Made by a program: the position numbers and the translations under genes. Shown piece after piece: positions 51,481-60,754 of a stretch of DNA of 64,000 nt (position 1 is the first letter of the stretch; the number at the start of each line of letters is the position of its first letter). The stretch covers positions 1-64,000 of the forward strand of contig JAEXDQ010000043.1 in NCBI GenBank assembly GCA_023401595.1, read 5' to 3'. Under the pieces are notes generated by a model that was not told the DNA's origin, did no database searches, and worked only from the letters and a program-made list of their open reading frames with translations. The stretch comes from Spirochaetota bacterium (GTDB taxonomy: Bacteria; Spirochaetota; Spirochaetia; Sphaerochaetales; Sphaerochaetaceae).

Positions 51481-52983
51481 ATGCAAATTTGTGAAGAGGC
51501 CAGAATGGTCGATGTATATGATTCCGTCGATGTTCTCGTCGCCGGAGGCGGGGTCGCCGGTTGTACCGCCGCGATTTCCGCGGCACAGGCGGGGGCTTCG
51601 GTTCTGTTGCTTGAACGCAACGGGTGTTTGGGCGGGGTGTTGACGAGCAATATCATCCCTAATCTGCTGAACAATCATCTGAGCGCTGATTCCCGTCAGT
51701 TGCTGGCGGGGGTTCCTCTTGATATTGTTTCCCGTTTGGCCGAAGTCGGCGGCATAATCCCGGATTGGGACAAGCCGTTCGCCAAGCTTGTGGTCGATGA
51801 GCAGAAGCTCAAGGTCGTTCTGATCGAACTGTTGCAGAAAGCTGGAGTCCGGGTATTGACTCATGTGTTGGCCGCGAGACCGATTCTGGAAGGATCCGTA
51901 GTCACTGGTGTATTCATGGAGACCAAGGTCGGCCGAAAAGCGATTAGGGCGAAGGTCGTGGTGGACTGTACCGGCGAGGCGGACTTGGTCAGCCAGACGG
52001 GGTGTCCGATGCGTGTCACTTGTGGTACTGCGTCGCTGGCGTTCAAGATGAGCAATGTAGATGGCGAAGCGTTCTACGAGTATTTCAAGGCGCATCCCGA
52101 GGAGTTCCCCAAGAATCATGATGGAATCCGTGACTTCGGGGATTTTGCTTTGAACTGGAAGGAATACGGTGATTTCTATTTCCCCCATCGTGGCGGGCGG
52201 GAGCTGGCGTTCGTCCAGAACGCGATTGAGAACGGCGAATACGCCAAAAGCATGGGCAAGGCGTTCGGTCTGGACATGATGTGTTTGATCGGCATGAAAT
52301 CCTTGGGGGATATCTCCGTCAATTCAATGCTCTGGCGGTTGCCGTCGCTTGCTCCGGAACATGTATCCGAAGCTGAACTTGAATCTCAGAAGGTCTGCTA
52401 TTACATCGCTGATTTCATGAAACGACGGATGCCGGGCTTCTCCCATGCTCATGTGTCGCAGATTTCCCAGGATATCGGTATTCGTGTCAGCCGTGGGCTG
52501 GAAGGTGAGAAAACGTTGGAGATCGATCATGTCACGAGCAAGGTTCCGGTCTACTTCGATGATGTGATTGGTCTTCGTAGCGCAAAGCCGTGGAGCGATG
52601 ACGGCAATGTTGACCATCCGTTTGATGCCGACGAAGAGGGGAGGGTTGCCGCCCGTTCCGTCAATGGTGAGACGACTGAAGACGGCAGCCGCTTTCTTTA
52701 TGAACACACGGTCGACCTTCCATATGGTATGCTCCTTCCTCGTGGAGTGGAAAACATTCTGGTGGGTAGTGGTAAAACCGCTTCCTGTCGGCCCCAGACG
52801 ACGATGCGCTGTGGAACCAACAGCATGCGTCCGGCTCAGGGAGCCGGTGTAGCCGCCGCAATCGCCGCCAGTTCTGGTACGACAACCCATCATGTCGATA
52901 TCCGTGCTATTCAGCGTGAGCTTTTGCGACAGAATGTTTACCTTGGTTCGTCTGAACGGCTGAAGGCGTTAGGCTTGGAATAA
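51481..52983 (+). CDS. FAD-dependent oxidoreductase (PF12831-type)
   Basis: 500 residues. The N-terminal dinucleotide-binding motif is VAGGGVAGCTAAISAAQAG (GGGVAG at 22-27), followed by LLERNGCLGGVLTSN; VVDCTGEADLV and the C-terminal MRCGTNSMRPAQGAGVAAA complete the FAD-binding pattern. Family members occur beside sugar-uptake operons and may oxidise sugar-linked groups; the substrate is unknown. Two starts are possible, ATG 51481 (site taggag) and ATG 51505 (site gaagagg). A clear terminator follows, ending the LplBCA unit. Confidence 0.85.
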   Translation: MQICEEARMVDVYDSVDVLVAGGGVAGCTAAISAAQAGASVLLLERNGCLGGVLTSNIIPNLLNNHLSADSRQLLAGVPLDIVSRLAEVGGIIPDWDKPFAKLVVDEQKLKVVLIELLQKAGVRVLTHVLAARPILEGSVVTGVFMETKVGRKAIRAKVVVDCTGEADLVSQTGCPMRVTCGTASLAFKMSNVDGEAFYEYFKAHPEEFPKNHDGIRDFGDFALNWKEYGDFYFPHRGGRELAFVQNAIENGEYAKSMGKAFGLDMMCLIGMKSLGDISVNSMLWRLPSLAPEHVSEAELESQKVCYYIADFMKRRMPGFSHAHVSQISQDIGIRVSRGLEGEKTLEIDHVTSKVPVYFDDVIGLRSAKPWSDDGNVDHPFDADEEGRVAARSVNGETTEDGSRFLYEHTVDLPYGMLLPRGVENILVGSGKTASCRPQTTMRCGTNSMRPAQGAGVAAAIAASSGTTTHHVDIRAIQRELLRQNVYLGSSERLKALGLE

Positions 52984-53010
52984 TGTTTTTTTGATGTTTT
53001 TCTCCTTACA

Positions 53011-53050
53011 GGGACCGCCGTTGCTTTCATGCCACGACGGTCCCGTTTTT
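53011..53050 (+). terminator. intrinsic terminator after the FAD oxidoreductase gene
   Basis: GGGACCG (53011-53017) pairs with CGGTCCC (53038-53044), with some further inner pairing, followed by GTTTTT. Confidence 0.8.
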
Positions 53051-53436
53051 CTGTCGGATAGCTTTTCCGACTTTTCCATTGACTGCGAATAGGGGGCGTT
53101 TTTCCATTAATCTGATTTTTCTCGCAGAAAGCCGGGTTCGTTAATTGTACCAATGGTGATTTTTACTCATTCGGCACTTGCTACTCACTCGTATTGATAT
53201 TGTTTTTACCGAATCTGACTCGGAAATTTTGACGTAGGTACGAGGCTATAAACCAGTTTAGAATGTGAAAACTAGTTGTTTTTATATGTAAGAAGTATGT
53301 TAGAAGATTATTTCTGATTGTATGGCTTTTGTATGTGTGCTATTATCACTTCGGTGTTGTCAACTTGCTTTTGTGGTTTGCATTGTTCTGAATGGTGTTG
53401 CTTTGATCGCGGTTCGGTGTTTATAGGGGGCTATCG
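53051..53436. other. AT-rich leader before the polysaccharide locus
   Basis: No gene seen; several short frames have no ribosome site. The stretch should carry the promoter of the polysaccharide genes, but no convincing boxes or conserved leader element were found. Confidence 0.35.
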
Positions 53437-55293
53437 ATGGAGCGGGAAAGAATTTTCAGACAAGGTATACTTGTCTGCGTTGATGTCATCTGTTTGCTCT
53501 GTTGCGCCGCCATTGCCGCATATCTATCAATGGGACGTGTTCCCAACACTGCCACTTTCTGGGGAACGATGGCTTTCGTCAGCGTATTGCAGATCGTTTC
53601 CCTTGCGATAGCGCATGTATACCGTATCAGGTTGGTCAACAGCTCCTTGGAGCTACTCACGCGTATCATCTGGGCGCTGATTCCCGCCGCGTTGTTTGGT
53701 TTTGTCGCGCAATCGATCTTCTATACATTCTTTTCCGGCTTGCTGATTCGGTTCGGCGTCATCTATTATGTCTTTTCGTTCGTCGTATTGGCCGGCTATC
53801 GTATACTTTATCGTATGGCCATGAACCACAGGAATTTCATAGTCGCGGAGAATTCCAACAAAGCCATCATTTACGGTGCCGGTGAAATAGGCTGTACGCT
53901 TGTACGACAGTTCGTCAAGGGGAAGCTCGAGTACAAGATCGTCGGTTTCGTCGATGACGACCCTTCGCTGCAGGGAGTGCTGGTAACCGGCGTTCCCGTC
54001 CTTGGAACCATAAGCGAGCTTGAACAGGTGCTGAAATCCAAGAAGGCTGGGGTGCTGATCATAGCTATCACGAACCTTTCCGGCGCGAATATGCAAAAGG
54101 CCCTTGACGCCGCGGTCAATACTGGTGTGAAGGTACGGATAATCCCGTCGTTGTTCGAAGTAAACGAGCGGGGGTCGCAGAGTGTCGATCTTCGTTCGAT
54201 CAATTATGAGGATTTGCTCGGTAGGCAGATGATATCGATAGACCGCGGACCGATCGAGGCAATGGTGTCCGGACGGCGGGTTTTGGTCACCGGGGCGGGG
54301 GGAAGCATCGGGAGCGAGATTTGCCGCCAGTTGCTCTCTTTCCATCCCTCCCAGCTCCTGCTGCTGGACGTAGATGAGACGGAATTGCATGACCTGTCCT
54401 TGCGCCTGCACAACTATACGCAGGAGTTCTCTTCCGATATTTTCCCCATCTGCTGCGATATCAAGAACGAAGCCAAGGTGGATCGCGTATTCGAGCGTTT
54501 CCAGCCGGAGATTGTCTTCCATGCCGCTGCCTACAAGCATGTGCCCATGATGGAGTACTACCCCGAAGAGGCAATACGTACCAACATAGCCGGTTCCTAC
54601 AATGTGCTTTCCAGCGCGGTCAAGCATCAGGCCCGCAAGGTGATCGTTATCTCCACCGACAAGGCGGTGAACCCGACGAACGTGATGGGCGCGACAAAGC
54701 GTGTGGTGGAGCTGGAGGCGAGCATGCTTACATGCCCCCGGACGGAGATCGTGTGCGTGCGCTTCGGCAACGTGCTGGGCAGCCGCGGCTCCATGCTCCC
54801 ACTGTTCCTGGAGCAGATACGGGAGGGGCTTCCGCTGACCGTCACCCACAAGGACATCATCCGGTACTTCATGACGATTCCCGAGGCTGTGAGCTTGGTG
54901 TTCCTTGCGGGTGCGATGGCCAAGGGCGGCGAAGTGATGGTGCTGGACATGGGCGAGCCTGTGCGGATCTACGACTTCGCGCAGAAGCTGGTTAACTACT
55001 TCGGAGACGGGCGGAGCAAGGTGATCGTCACCGGGCTGAGGCCGGGGGAGAAGCTGTACGAGGAGTTGCTGGCGAACAAGGATCTGACGATTCCGACCGA
55101 CAACAAGAAGGTGTTCAAGGCGAAGGTCACGGGCACGCTGGACAAAGCTTGGGTAGATGAGAACCTGAAGACGATCCACACGGATCCGGTGGAGGTGCTG
55201 ATCGCGAAGGTGCAGCAGGTCGTGCCGGAATTCCACTACCAGGGGCCTGCGCCACTGGCGGATCTGGTGAAGGAGGACAAGCCTGCGGGGTAA
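53437..55293 (+). CDS. membrane-bound nucleotide-sugar 4,6-dehydratase (PglF/WbpM/CapD family)
   Basis: 618 residues. Four N-terminal helices (about 10-130) anchor a first Rossmann domain (YGAGEIGC near 147) and a second, catalytic one (VTGAGGSIGSEIC near 285). The active-site region reads STDKAVNPTNVMGATKR: Met replaces the usual Tyr of short-chain dehydratases, as in PglF/WbpM enzymes that convert UDP-GlcNAc to the 4-keto-6-deoxy sugar. It begins the surface-polysaccharide locus and would feed the aminotransferase and acetyltransferase now present only as remnants downstream. Confidence 0.9.
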   Translation: MERERIFRQGILVCVDVICLLCCAAIAAYLSMGRVPNTATFWGTMAFVSVLQIVSLAIAHVYRIRLVNSSLELLTRIIWALIPAALFGFVAQSIFYTFFSGLLIRFGVIYYVFSFVVLAGYRILYRMAMNHRNFIVAENSNKAIIYGAGEIGCTLVRQFVKGKLEYKIVGFVDDDPSLQGVLVTGVPVLGTISELEQVLKSKKAGVLIIAITNLSGANMQKALDAAVNTGVKVRIIPSLFEVNERGSQSVDLRSINYEDLLGRQMISIDRGPIEAMVSGRRVLVTGAGGSIGSEICRQLLSFHPSQLLLLDVDETELHDLSLRLHNYTQEFSSDIFPICCDIKNEAKVDRVFERFQPEIVFHAAAYKHVPMMEYYPEEAIRTNIAGSYNVLSSAVKHQARKVIVISTDKAVNPTNVMGATKRVVELEASMLTCPRTEIVCVRFGNVLGSRGSMLPLFLEQIREGLPLTVTHKDIIRYFMTIPEAVSLVFLAGAMAKGGEVMVLDMGEPVRIYDFAQKLVNYFGDGRSKVIVTGLRPGEKLYEELLANKDLTIPTDNKKVFKAKVTGTLDKAWVDENLKTIHTDPVEVLIAKVQQVVPEFHYQGPAPLADLVKEDKPAG

Positions 55294-55318
55294 GACCGCG
55301 GAGCTACATACTACCTGA

Positions 55319-55345
55319 CGGCGGAGGCGTCCCCGCCGCCTTTGT
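55319..55345 (+). terminator. possible terminator after the dehydratase gene
   Basis: CGGCGG (55319-55324) pairs with CCGCCG (55333-55338); only a short T stretch (ctttgt) follows, so termination may be partial. Confidence 0.4.
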
Positions 55346-55355
55346 GTATATAGAT

Positions 55356-55369
55356 GGCGGTAGCTGTGG
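55356..55369 (+). promoter_or_regulatory. possible ops-like antitermination element
   Basis: GGCGGTAGCTGTGG shares nine consecutive bases with the RfaH-recruiting ops element (GGCGGTAGCGTG) found in leaders of polysaccharide operons. It lies in the leader of the AT-rich part of this locus. A nine-base match on either strand of a 64-kb window has about an even chance of occurring at random, so support is weak. Bases 55370-55720 show nothing else. Confidence 0.25.
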
Positions 55370-55720
55370 ATGAGCAGAGACTTATCCGAAATACTGCCGA
55401 GGACGCCATAGGAACCCAGAGGAATCCGTACATCGTTTCGGCGTGGCGGGGGATGAAGGGGGAAAGACCGATTTTCAAAGACGGGACAATACCGCCTTTG
55501 AAGAGGTGTGTGTGGTGATGGGAGGGGATGCCTCTGACGCACAACCGTTCAATGACTGTTCACAGGTGCTTTGAACAATCTGCGAATGTAAGGCAACAAA
55601 GTATGGCAGCAACGTTATTGTTTTTCTCTTTTACGTGCGTAGAGGAATGTTGTTGATAGGGTAAAGATAAGATGGAATAGAGGGATAAGCAGTAAGGCTG
55701 AGTCCTTCGTTTTTATTCTA

Positions 55721-56431
55721 ATGCTAAGAGACTTTTCATGTTCTTATCTCAGTTTTCATAAAAAAGGAAATTATGAAAAGCGAATTATTTCTTTTAGTCC
55801 ACCAGACATCACTGAAGCGAAAATACAGAAAGTAGCAAATGCTATGAGATCAGGGTGGATTACAACCGGTTCTCGTACAAAAAAACTCGAAAAAGAGATA
55901 GCTTCTTGGATTGGTGTTAATAAATGTGTCTGCCTCAATTCAGCGACTACCGCACTTGAGCTTGTATTTCATGTTTTAGGAATTGGGCCAAGTGATGAAG
56001 TAATCACCTGCGCCTACACCTATACTGCCTCAGCAAGTCCTGTTTGCCATGTAGGAGCAAAGCTTGTTCTCGTTGATTGCAAGAAAAATAGTTTTCTTAT
56101 CGATTATAATGCAGTTGAAGCTGCGATAATAGAAAGAACTAAAGTAATAATACCAATTGATCTTGGTGGAATCCCTTGCGACTATGATAGGTTGTTTCAG
56201 ATTGTTGAGTCGAAAAAAGCACTGTTTCATGCTTCAAATAAGATTCAAGAATCTATAGGAAGAATTGCAATTATCGATGATGCAGCACATGCTTTTGGTT
56301 CTGTATGGCATGGGAAGATGGTTGGTTCTATAGCAAACTTCACTAGCTTCAGTTTCATAGCTTATTTGTTAATTCCTAGGTTTAAGTCTTTACAGTGTGA
56401 AGAAACAAAAACGGATTTTTTAGTTGCTTAA
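55721..56431 (+). pseudogene. DegT/DnrJ/EryC1 aminotransferase remnant (PglE-like)
   Basis: The frame encodes the first half of a PLP-dependent sugar aminotransferase: KRIISFSPPDITEAKI, MRSGWITTGSRTKKLE, NSATTALEL, IDDAAHAFGS and FTSFSF. Just after this the family has the PLP-binding Lys (as in HAVKN), but here the sequence changes to IAYLLIPRF and stops, losing about 130 residues. The probable original start, ATG 55773 after aagga, is out of frame by one base: ATGAAAAGCG would need one more A to read Met-Lys-Lys-Arg-Ile-Ile. So both a slippage-type frameshift and a C-terminal loss are present. Confidence 0.8.
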
Positions 56432-56711
56432 ATTCAAAATTTTGGTTTTTATCACTGAAATGAGGGGCCCCGAACAAGAGGGAAAAAGTCGGTCGTGATT
56501 TTTTTAACTGCTTACAGTAGAGATTGTATGGTAGATTAAAACAATATATTGTAAGTAATTAAAACAAATACAACTTTCAAAAAAGAAGAACTAAAGAGTG
56601 AAATTCATAGGCTTCTGGAACAAAAATTGAAAAGGAGACTGTAAGAAATATACAACTTGGTATTTTATTTCATTGTTGATAGCAGAATAGTTTGTCACCC
56701 TTGTTTCTCCT

Positions 56712-56987
56712 TTGTCATATGTTTCGCCTTCGGTGCAGATGGGGATGGGTTCAATAGTAGAGCCAATGGCTGTTGTCCATTCCAGTTGTGTTATTGGTGA
56801 CGGCTGTATTATCTCGTCTGGGGTTGTGGTTAATCATTTCTCCAGACTTGTTGATGGTGCCCACGTAGACTGTTACGCCATCGTAGCGGGCAATACTACA
56901 GTTCCTGACGGGGTAAAGGGTTGCTTTGGCGACGTCTACAAAAAGTTTAATAACGCAGAACAGAGACAACCCAGGAGGTTTCTGTGA
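56712..56987 (+). pseudogene. NeuD/PglD-type acetyltransferase, C-terminal fragment
   Basis: About 91 codons encode left-handed beta-helix hexapeptides (MAVVHSSCVIGDGCIISSGVVVNH, DGAHVDCYAIVAGNTTVPD) typical of the C-terminal half of NeuD/PglD sugar-nucleotide acetyltransferases. The N-terminal Rossmann half (about 100 residues) is absent, and there is no ATG with a ribosome site. The stop overlaps the next gene's GTG. It is inactive by truncation. Confidence 0.7.
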
Positions 56988-57823
56988 TAGTACTTGAGGT
57001 AATTGGTGGAGTGTTTTTACTTCTCGCCTTTATTGCATTTTGTAAGAAAAAAGGCTCGGTTTACGGAAACGCTCCTGACCAGAAAAATCCCATGGAGGGC
57101 AAACAGGTCATTTTTGTAGAGGATCAACACGACGACGAAAATGCTGATGGGGTAAGAGGGCACCTTGAAGCGGTGGGAGACTCCCCGGTGAAAAAAGGAG
57201 TCTATAACGTCTTCTTCAAACGGCTGTTCGACATTATCCTTTCTTTCGTCGGTCTTGTGCTTTTGTCTCCTGTCTTTTTGCTTGTTACCATTGCCATCAA
57301 GATTGACGATCCGGGTCCTGTATTCTTTACGCAGAAACGTGTCGGAAAAAGAAAAACTTATTTCAAACTGCATAAATTCAGGTCTATGAAAATGTCCACT
57401 CCTCATGACATTCCAACGCATATGCTTTCAAATCCGGACCAGTACATTACAAAGGTTGGTAAGTTTATTAGAGCTCACAGCATAGATGAATTGCCCCAGA
57501 TTTGGGATATCTTCATTGGAAACATGAGCATTATTGGTCCAAGACCGGCGTTGTGGAACCAGGATGTGCTTACAGCAGAGCGCGACAAGTTCGGTGCTAA
57601 TGACATTAAACCTGGTCTTACCGGATGGGCACAAATTAACGGCCGCGACGAGTTGGAGATTTCTGAAAAGGCCAAGCTCGACGGGGAATATGTCAAGAAG
57701 CTGAGTTTTGGCGTGGATATGAAAGTCTTCCTTGGCTCCGTTCATGTATTTGGAAAAGATGATACTGTTGTTGAGGGCAGAACTGGTGAGATGAAAAAGA
57801 ATAAGGAAATTGCTAATAAATGA
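56984..57823 (+). CDS. initiating sugar phosphotransferase (bacterial sugar transferase, PglC/WcaJ-like)
   Basis: 279 residues from GTG 56984, preceded by aggaggt. Residues 2-19 form an extra N-terminal helix, then a charged linker, then the core: KRLFDIILSFVGLVLLSPVFLLV helix, IKIDDPGPVFFTQKRVG and FKLHKFRSMK (with the Asp and Arg expected at the active site), HSIDELPQIW, IGPRPAL and KPGLTGWAQI. Such enzymes move a sugar-1-phosphate from UDP-sugar to undecaprenyl phosphate to start glycan assembly. Overlaps the following glycosyltransferase gene (ATGA). Confidence 0.9.
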   Translation: MIVLEVIGGVFLLLAFIAFCKKKGSVYGNAPDQKNPMEGKQVIFVEDQHDDENADGVRGHLEAVGDSPVKKGVYNVFFKRLFDIILSFVGLVLLSPVFLLVTIAIKIDDPGPVFFTQKRVGKRKTYFKLHKFRSMKMSTPHDIPTHMLSNPDQYITKVGKFIRAHSIDELPQIWDIFIGNMSIIGPRPALWNQDVLTAERDKFGANDIKPGLTGWAQINGRDELEISEKAKLDGEYVKKLSFGVDMKVFLGSVHVFGKDDTVVEGRTGEMKKNKEIANK

Positions 57824-58983
57824 AGATACTAGTCGTGTGTCAGTATTATTACCCGGAACCTTTTCGACTCAATGACATCTGTGAAGAGTTTGTGAAAAGG
57901 GGGCACGAAGTAACAGTAGTAACCGGTACACCAAACTACCCTATGGGTGAAATATACAAAGGCTATGAGAACGGAGCTAAGAGTGATGAGATTCTAAATG
58001 GTGTTAAAGTTCATCGCTGCAAGATTTTTCCCCGAAAGACAGGAACTCTTCATCGTGTCCTCAATTATTACTCCTATCCTTCAAAATCAACTAAGTACAT
58101 TAACTCTCTCAAAGAGAAGTTCGATGTTGTGTTTATCAATCAGTTGTCACCAGTAATGATGGCAAGGGCTGGAATTAAGTATGCGAAAAAGCACAAAGTA
58201 AAGAGTGTTTTATATTGCCTAGACCTTTGGCCGGAAAGTTTGGTTGCTGGTGGAATAGGAAGGTCATCACTTATGTATAAGTTCTTTCATTATGAGTCGG
58301 CAAAGATTTATAAGAATGTGGATAAGGTACTAGTAACTTCTAGGTCTTTCACAGAATATTTTAAAGGTGAATTTGGAATAAAAGAAGTTGATTACTTACC
58401 TCAGTACGCAGAGAATTTGTTCAATCCAGATGAATGTAAAAAAGAACCTGATGAATATATAGATTTGATGTTTGCTGGTAATGTAGGTATTGCGCAGAGT
58501 GTAAAAACTGCAATAGAAGCTGCAAAGAAATGTAAAGATATAAAGAACCTTCGCTGGCATATTGTTGGTGATGGTGTTGAACTAGAAAACTTAAAGACAA
58601 TGAGTGAAGGGTTGCCAGTTAGTTTTTATGGCAGAAAACCTTTAGAAGAAATGCCGAAATATTATTCAATGGCAGATGCTATGCTGGTTACTATGCAAAA
58701 AGATCCTGTGTTGAGTTTGACTCTTCCGGGAAAGGTTCAGAGTTATATGGCTGCTGGTAAAACAATTATAGGTGCGATTGATGGTGAAACACAGAAAATT
58801 GTTGATGAGTCAGAGTGTGGGTTTGTTGTAGGAGCAGAGGAAGCTTCAAAATTAGAAAATATAGTAAGAGAATTTGTTCGGTTAGAGAAACGCAAAAGTT
58901 TAGGTCGGAATGGACGAGAGTATTATGAGAAATATTTCTCTAAAAATGGATTTATAGAAAAACTTGAGAAAACGTTTAACTAA
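57820..58983 (+). CDS. glycosyltransferase, GT4 family (WbuB-like)
   Basis: 387 residues. The N-terminal VCQYYYPEPFRLNDICEEFVKRGHEVTVVTGTPNYP is the classic WbuB-like GT4 start, and the C-terminal half has FAGNVGIAQ, GRKPLEEMPKYYSMADAML and the Glu-rich GETQKIVDE region. It would add a sugar to the undecaprenyl-linked glycan in the cytoplasm. It overlaps the sugar-transferase stop. G+C is low compared with the region before 55600. Confidence 0.9.
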   Translation: MKILVVCQYYYPEPFRLNDICEEFVKRGHEVTVVTGTPNYPMGEIYKGYENGAKSDEILNGVKVHRCKIFPRKTGTLHRVLNYYSYPSKSTKYINSLKEKFDVVFINQLSPVMMARAGIKYAKKHKVKSVLYCLDLWPESLVAGGIGRSSLMYKFFHYESAKIYKNVDKVLVTSRSFTEYFKGEFGIKEVDYLPQYAENLFNPDECKKEPDEYIDLMFAGNVGIAQSVKTAIEAAKKCKDIKNLRWHIVGDGVELENLKTMSEGLPVSFYGRKPLEEMPKYYSMADAMLVTMQKDPVLSLTLPGKVQSYMAAGKTIIGAIDGETQKIVDESECGFVVGAEEASKLENIVREFVRLEKRKSLGRNGREYYEKYFSKNGFIEKLEKTFN

Positions 58984-59537
58984 GTGAGATTGTTAGGAGT
59001 TATCAAATTTGTAAATCCATGTGTCATGAATACTACTGATGATAATATTTCATTTGATAGTAACTATCCTGTGTTAGCTAAACTAGCGAATAAGTTTCCA
59101 ATATTTGCAAAAGTAAAGAATTGCAGATCCATCTGGAAGAATTTAATAGTGAAGTTCAGAAAAGAAATGCAAAAGATAAATTCGTTATAGTTCCAAGACA
59201 GGCGGCGGAAAGAATTCCAGAGTTGTTGGCGGCTTGTGATGCGTCGTTTTTTTCTGTCCAAGACGCATAGCTTTGAACGATGACAATACCTGCAAAGTTG
59301 CAAAGTTATATGGCTTATGGCATGCTAGTCATTGCAGCGGGGCAAGGTGAAACAGAGAGAGTAATAAGTGAAGATGGGTGTGGAGTTTGTAGTAAGATAG
59401 GCAATGCTAATGAATTGAGTTTGAAGATAAAAGAGGTGGTGAAAGCGGATGTGGGTGAAATGGGTAGTAGAGAGTACTTCGAGATACATTTTAATAAGAA
59501 GATGCTGATGGATCAGATGGATGATTATTTTAAGTAA
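58984..59537 (+). pseudogene. degraded GT4 glycosyltransferase fragment
   Basis: Pieces of a second WbuB-like glycosyltransferase occur in different frames. One frame gives VPRQAAERIPELLAACDASFFSVQDA ending in a stop near 59268; another from 59280 gives MTIPAKLQSYMAYGMLVIAAGQGETERVI and continues to 59537. Together they match the C-terminal donor-binding half, while the N-terminal half is missing or unrecognisable. Frameshift and stop show it is inactive. Confidence 0.7.
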
Positions 59538-59551
59538 AGGATAGTTGTTTG

Positions 59552-60727
59552 ATGAAAGTTCTTATGATTAATGTGTGTTGTGGAATTCGAAGTACCGGAA
59601 GAATTTGTACTGATCTTGCTACTGCTTTAGAAGAGCAAGGGCATGAAGTAAGAATTTCATATGGTAGGTTTGAAGTTCCTGAACAATTTCAAAAATATGC
59701 TGTGAGAATAGGAACTGATTTTGATGTAAAACTTCATGGATTAAAAGCACGTTTATTTGATGGAATGGGCTTTGGAAGTAGAAAAGCAACGGAAAGATTT
59801 ATTGAATGGGTTAAAGAATATGATCCAGATGTAATTCATCTTCATAATATTCACGGCTATTATATCAATATTGAAGTGCTGTTTGATTATTTGCGGTCGT
59901 GTGGAAAGAAAATAATCTGGACACTACATGATTGTTGGGCTTTTACAGGGCATACAGCATATTGTGATGTTATTGAATGTAAGAGGTGGGAAAAAGAATG
60001 TCATGATTGTCCATTAAGAAAAGAATACCCAATGTCATTGTTGGATAATTCAAAAAGTAATTGGAATAGAAAAAAAAACATTTTAACTGGAATAAATAAT
60101 CTAACAGTTATAACTCCATCAAATTGGTTGAAATCATTAGTTGAGAAATCCTTTTTAATGGATTATCCGGCTTATGTAATACATAATGGAATTGATACTA
60201 CTGTATTTTCGCCAATTTCGAGTAATTTTAAATATAAAAACAATATAGAAGACAAGATAATGCTACTAGGAGTAGCAACTTCTTGGGATGAAAATAAAGG
60301 ATATTCTGATTTTATAAAAATTTCTCAGTTATTAGGAAATGAATATCAAGTAGTTTTGGTTGGATTGACTGAAGTTCAGAAAAAAGAGTTACCTAATAAT
60401 ATTATTGGTATTACTAGAACAAATAGTACAAGTGAGTTGGTGGAAATCTATAGTTCAGCTGATTACATGTTGAACCTTTCTAAAACAGAAAACTATCCAA
60501 CAGTGAATTTGGAGTCAATATGCTGTGGTACTCCCGTAATAACGTATGATGCTGGAGGAAGTAAGGAAAGTATTGATAATTCAAACGGGGTTGTTATTGG
60601 GAAAGGTGATGTAAATGCTGTTGTTGTGGCGATAAAAAGTAGAATTACAAAAATTAACAAGGAATACAAAGAATTCGATAAAAATTATTCTATAAGTTCG
60701 TATTTAAAATTGTATAATTCACTTTAG
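59552..60727 (+). CDS. glycosyltransferase, GT4-type (WcaC-like)
   Basis: 391 residues. MKVLMINVCCGIRSTGRICTDLATALEEQGHEV at the start and DVIHLHNIHGYYINIEVLFDYL then LHDCWAFTGHTAYCD are common to colanic-acid-type GT4 enzymes. The C-terminal donor site includes SKTENYPTVNLESICCGTPVI. A serine-Cys-rich CHDCPL block in the middle is shared with this subgroup. The start ATG 59552 is chosen over the preceding TTG. Confidence 0.88.
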   Translation: MKVLMINVCCGIRSTGRICTDLATALEEQGHEVRISYGRFEVPEQFQKYAVRIGTDFDVKLHGLKARLFDGMGFGSRKATERFIEWVKEYDPDVIHLHNIHGYYINIEVLFDYLRSCGKKIIWTLHDCWAFTGHTAYCDVIECKRWEKECHDCPLRKEYPMSLLDNSKSNWNRKKNILTGINNLTVITPSNWLKSLVEKSFLMDYPAYVIHNGIDTTVFSPISSNFKYKNNIEDKIMLLGVATSWDENKGYSDFIKISQLLGNEYQVVLVGLTEVQKKELPNNIIGITRTNSTSELVEIYSSADYMLNLSKTENYPTVNLESICCGTPVITYDAGGSKESIDNSNGVVIGKGDVNAVVVAIKSRITKINKEYKEFDKNYSISSYLKLYNSL

Positions 60728-60754
60728 AATAAAGATTCTTTCAAGGTGTTAATT

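Noticed and set aside
53653..55542. 629-codon open frame on the minus strand
   Set aside because: Antisense shadow of the PglF-type dehydratase with no recognisable domain.
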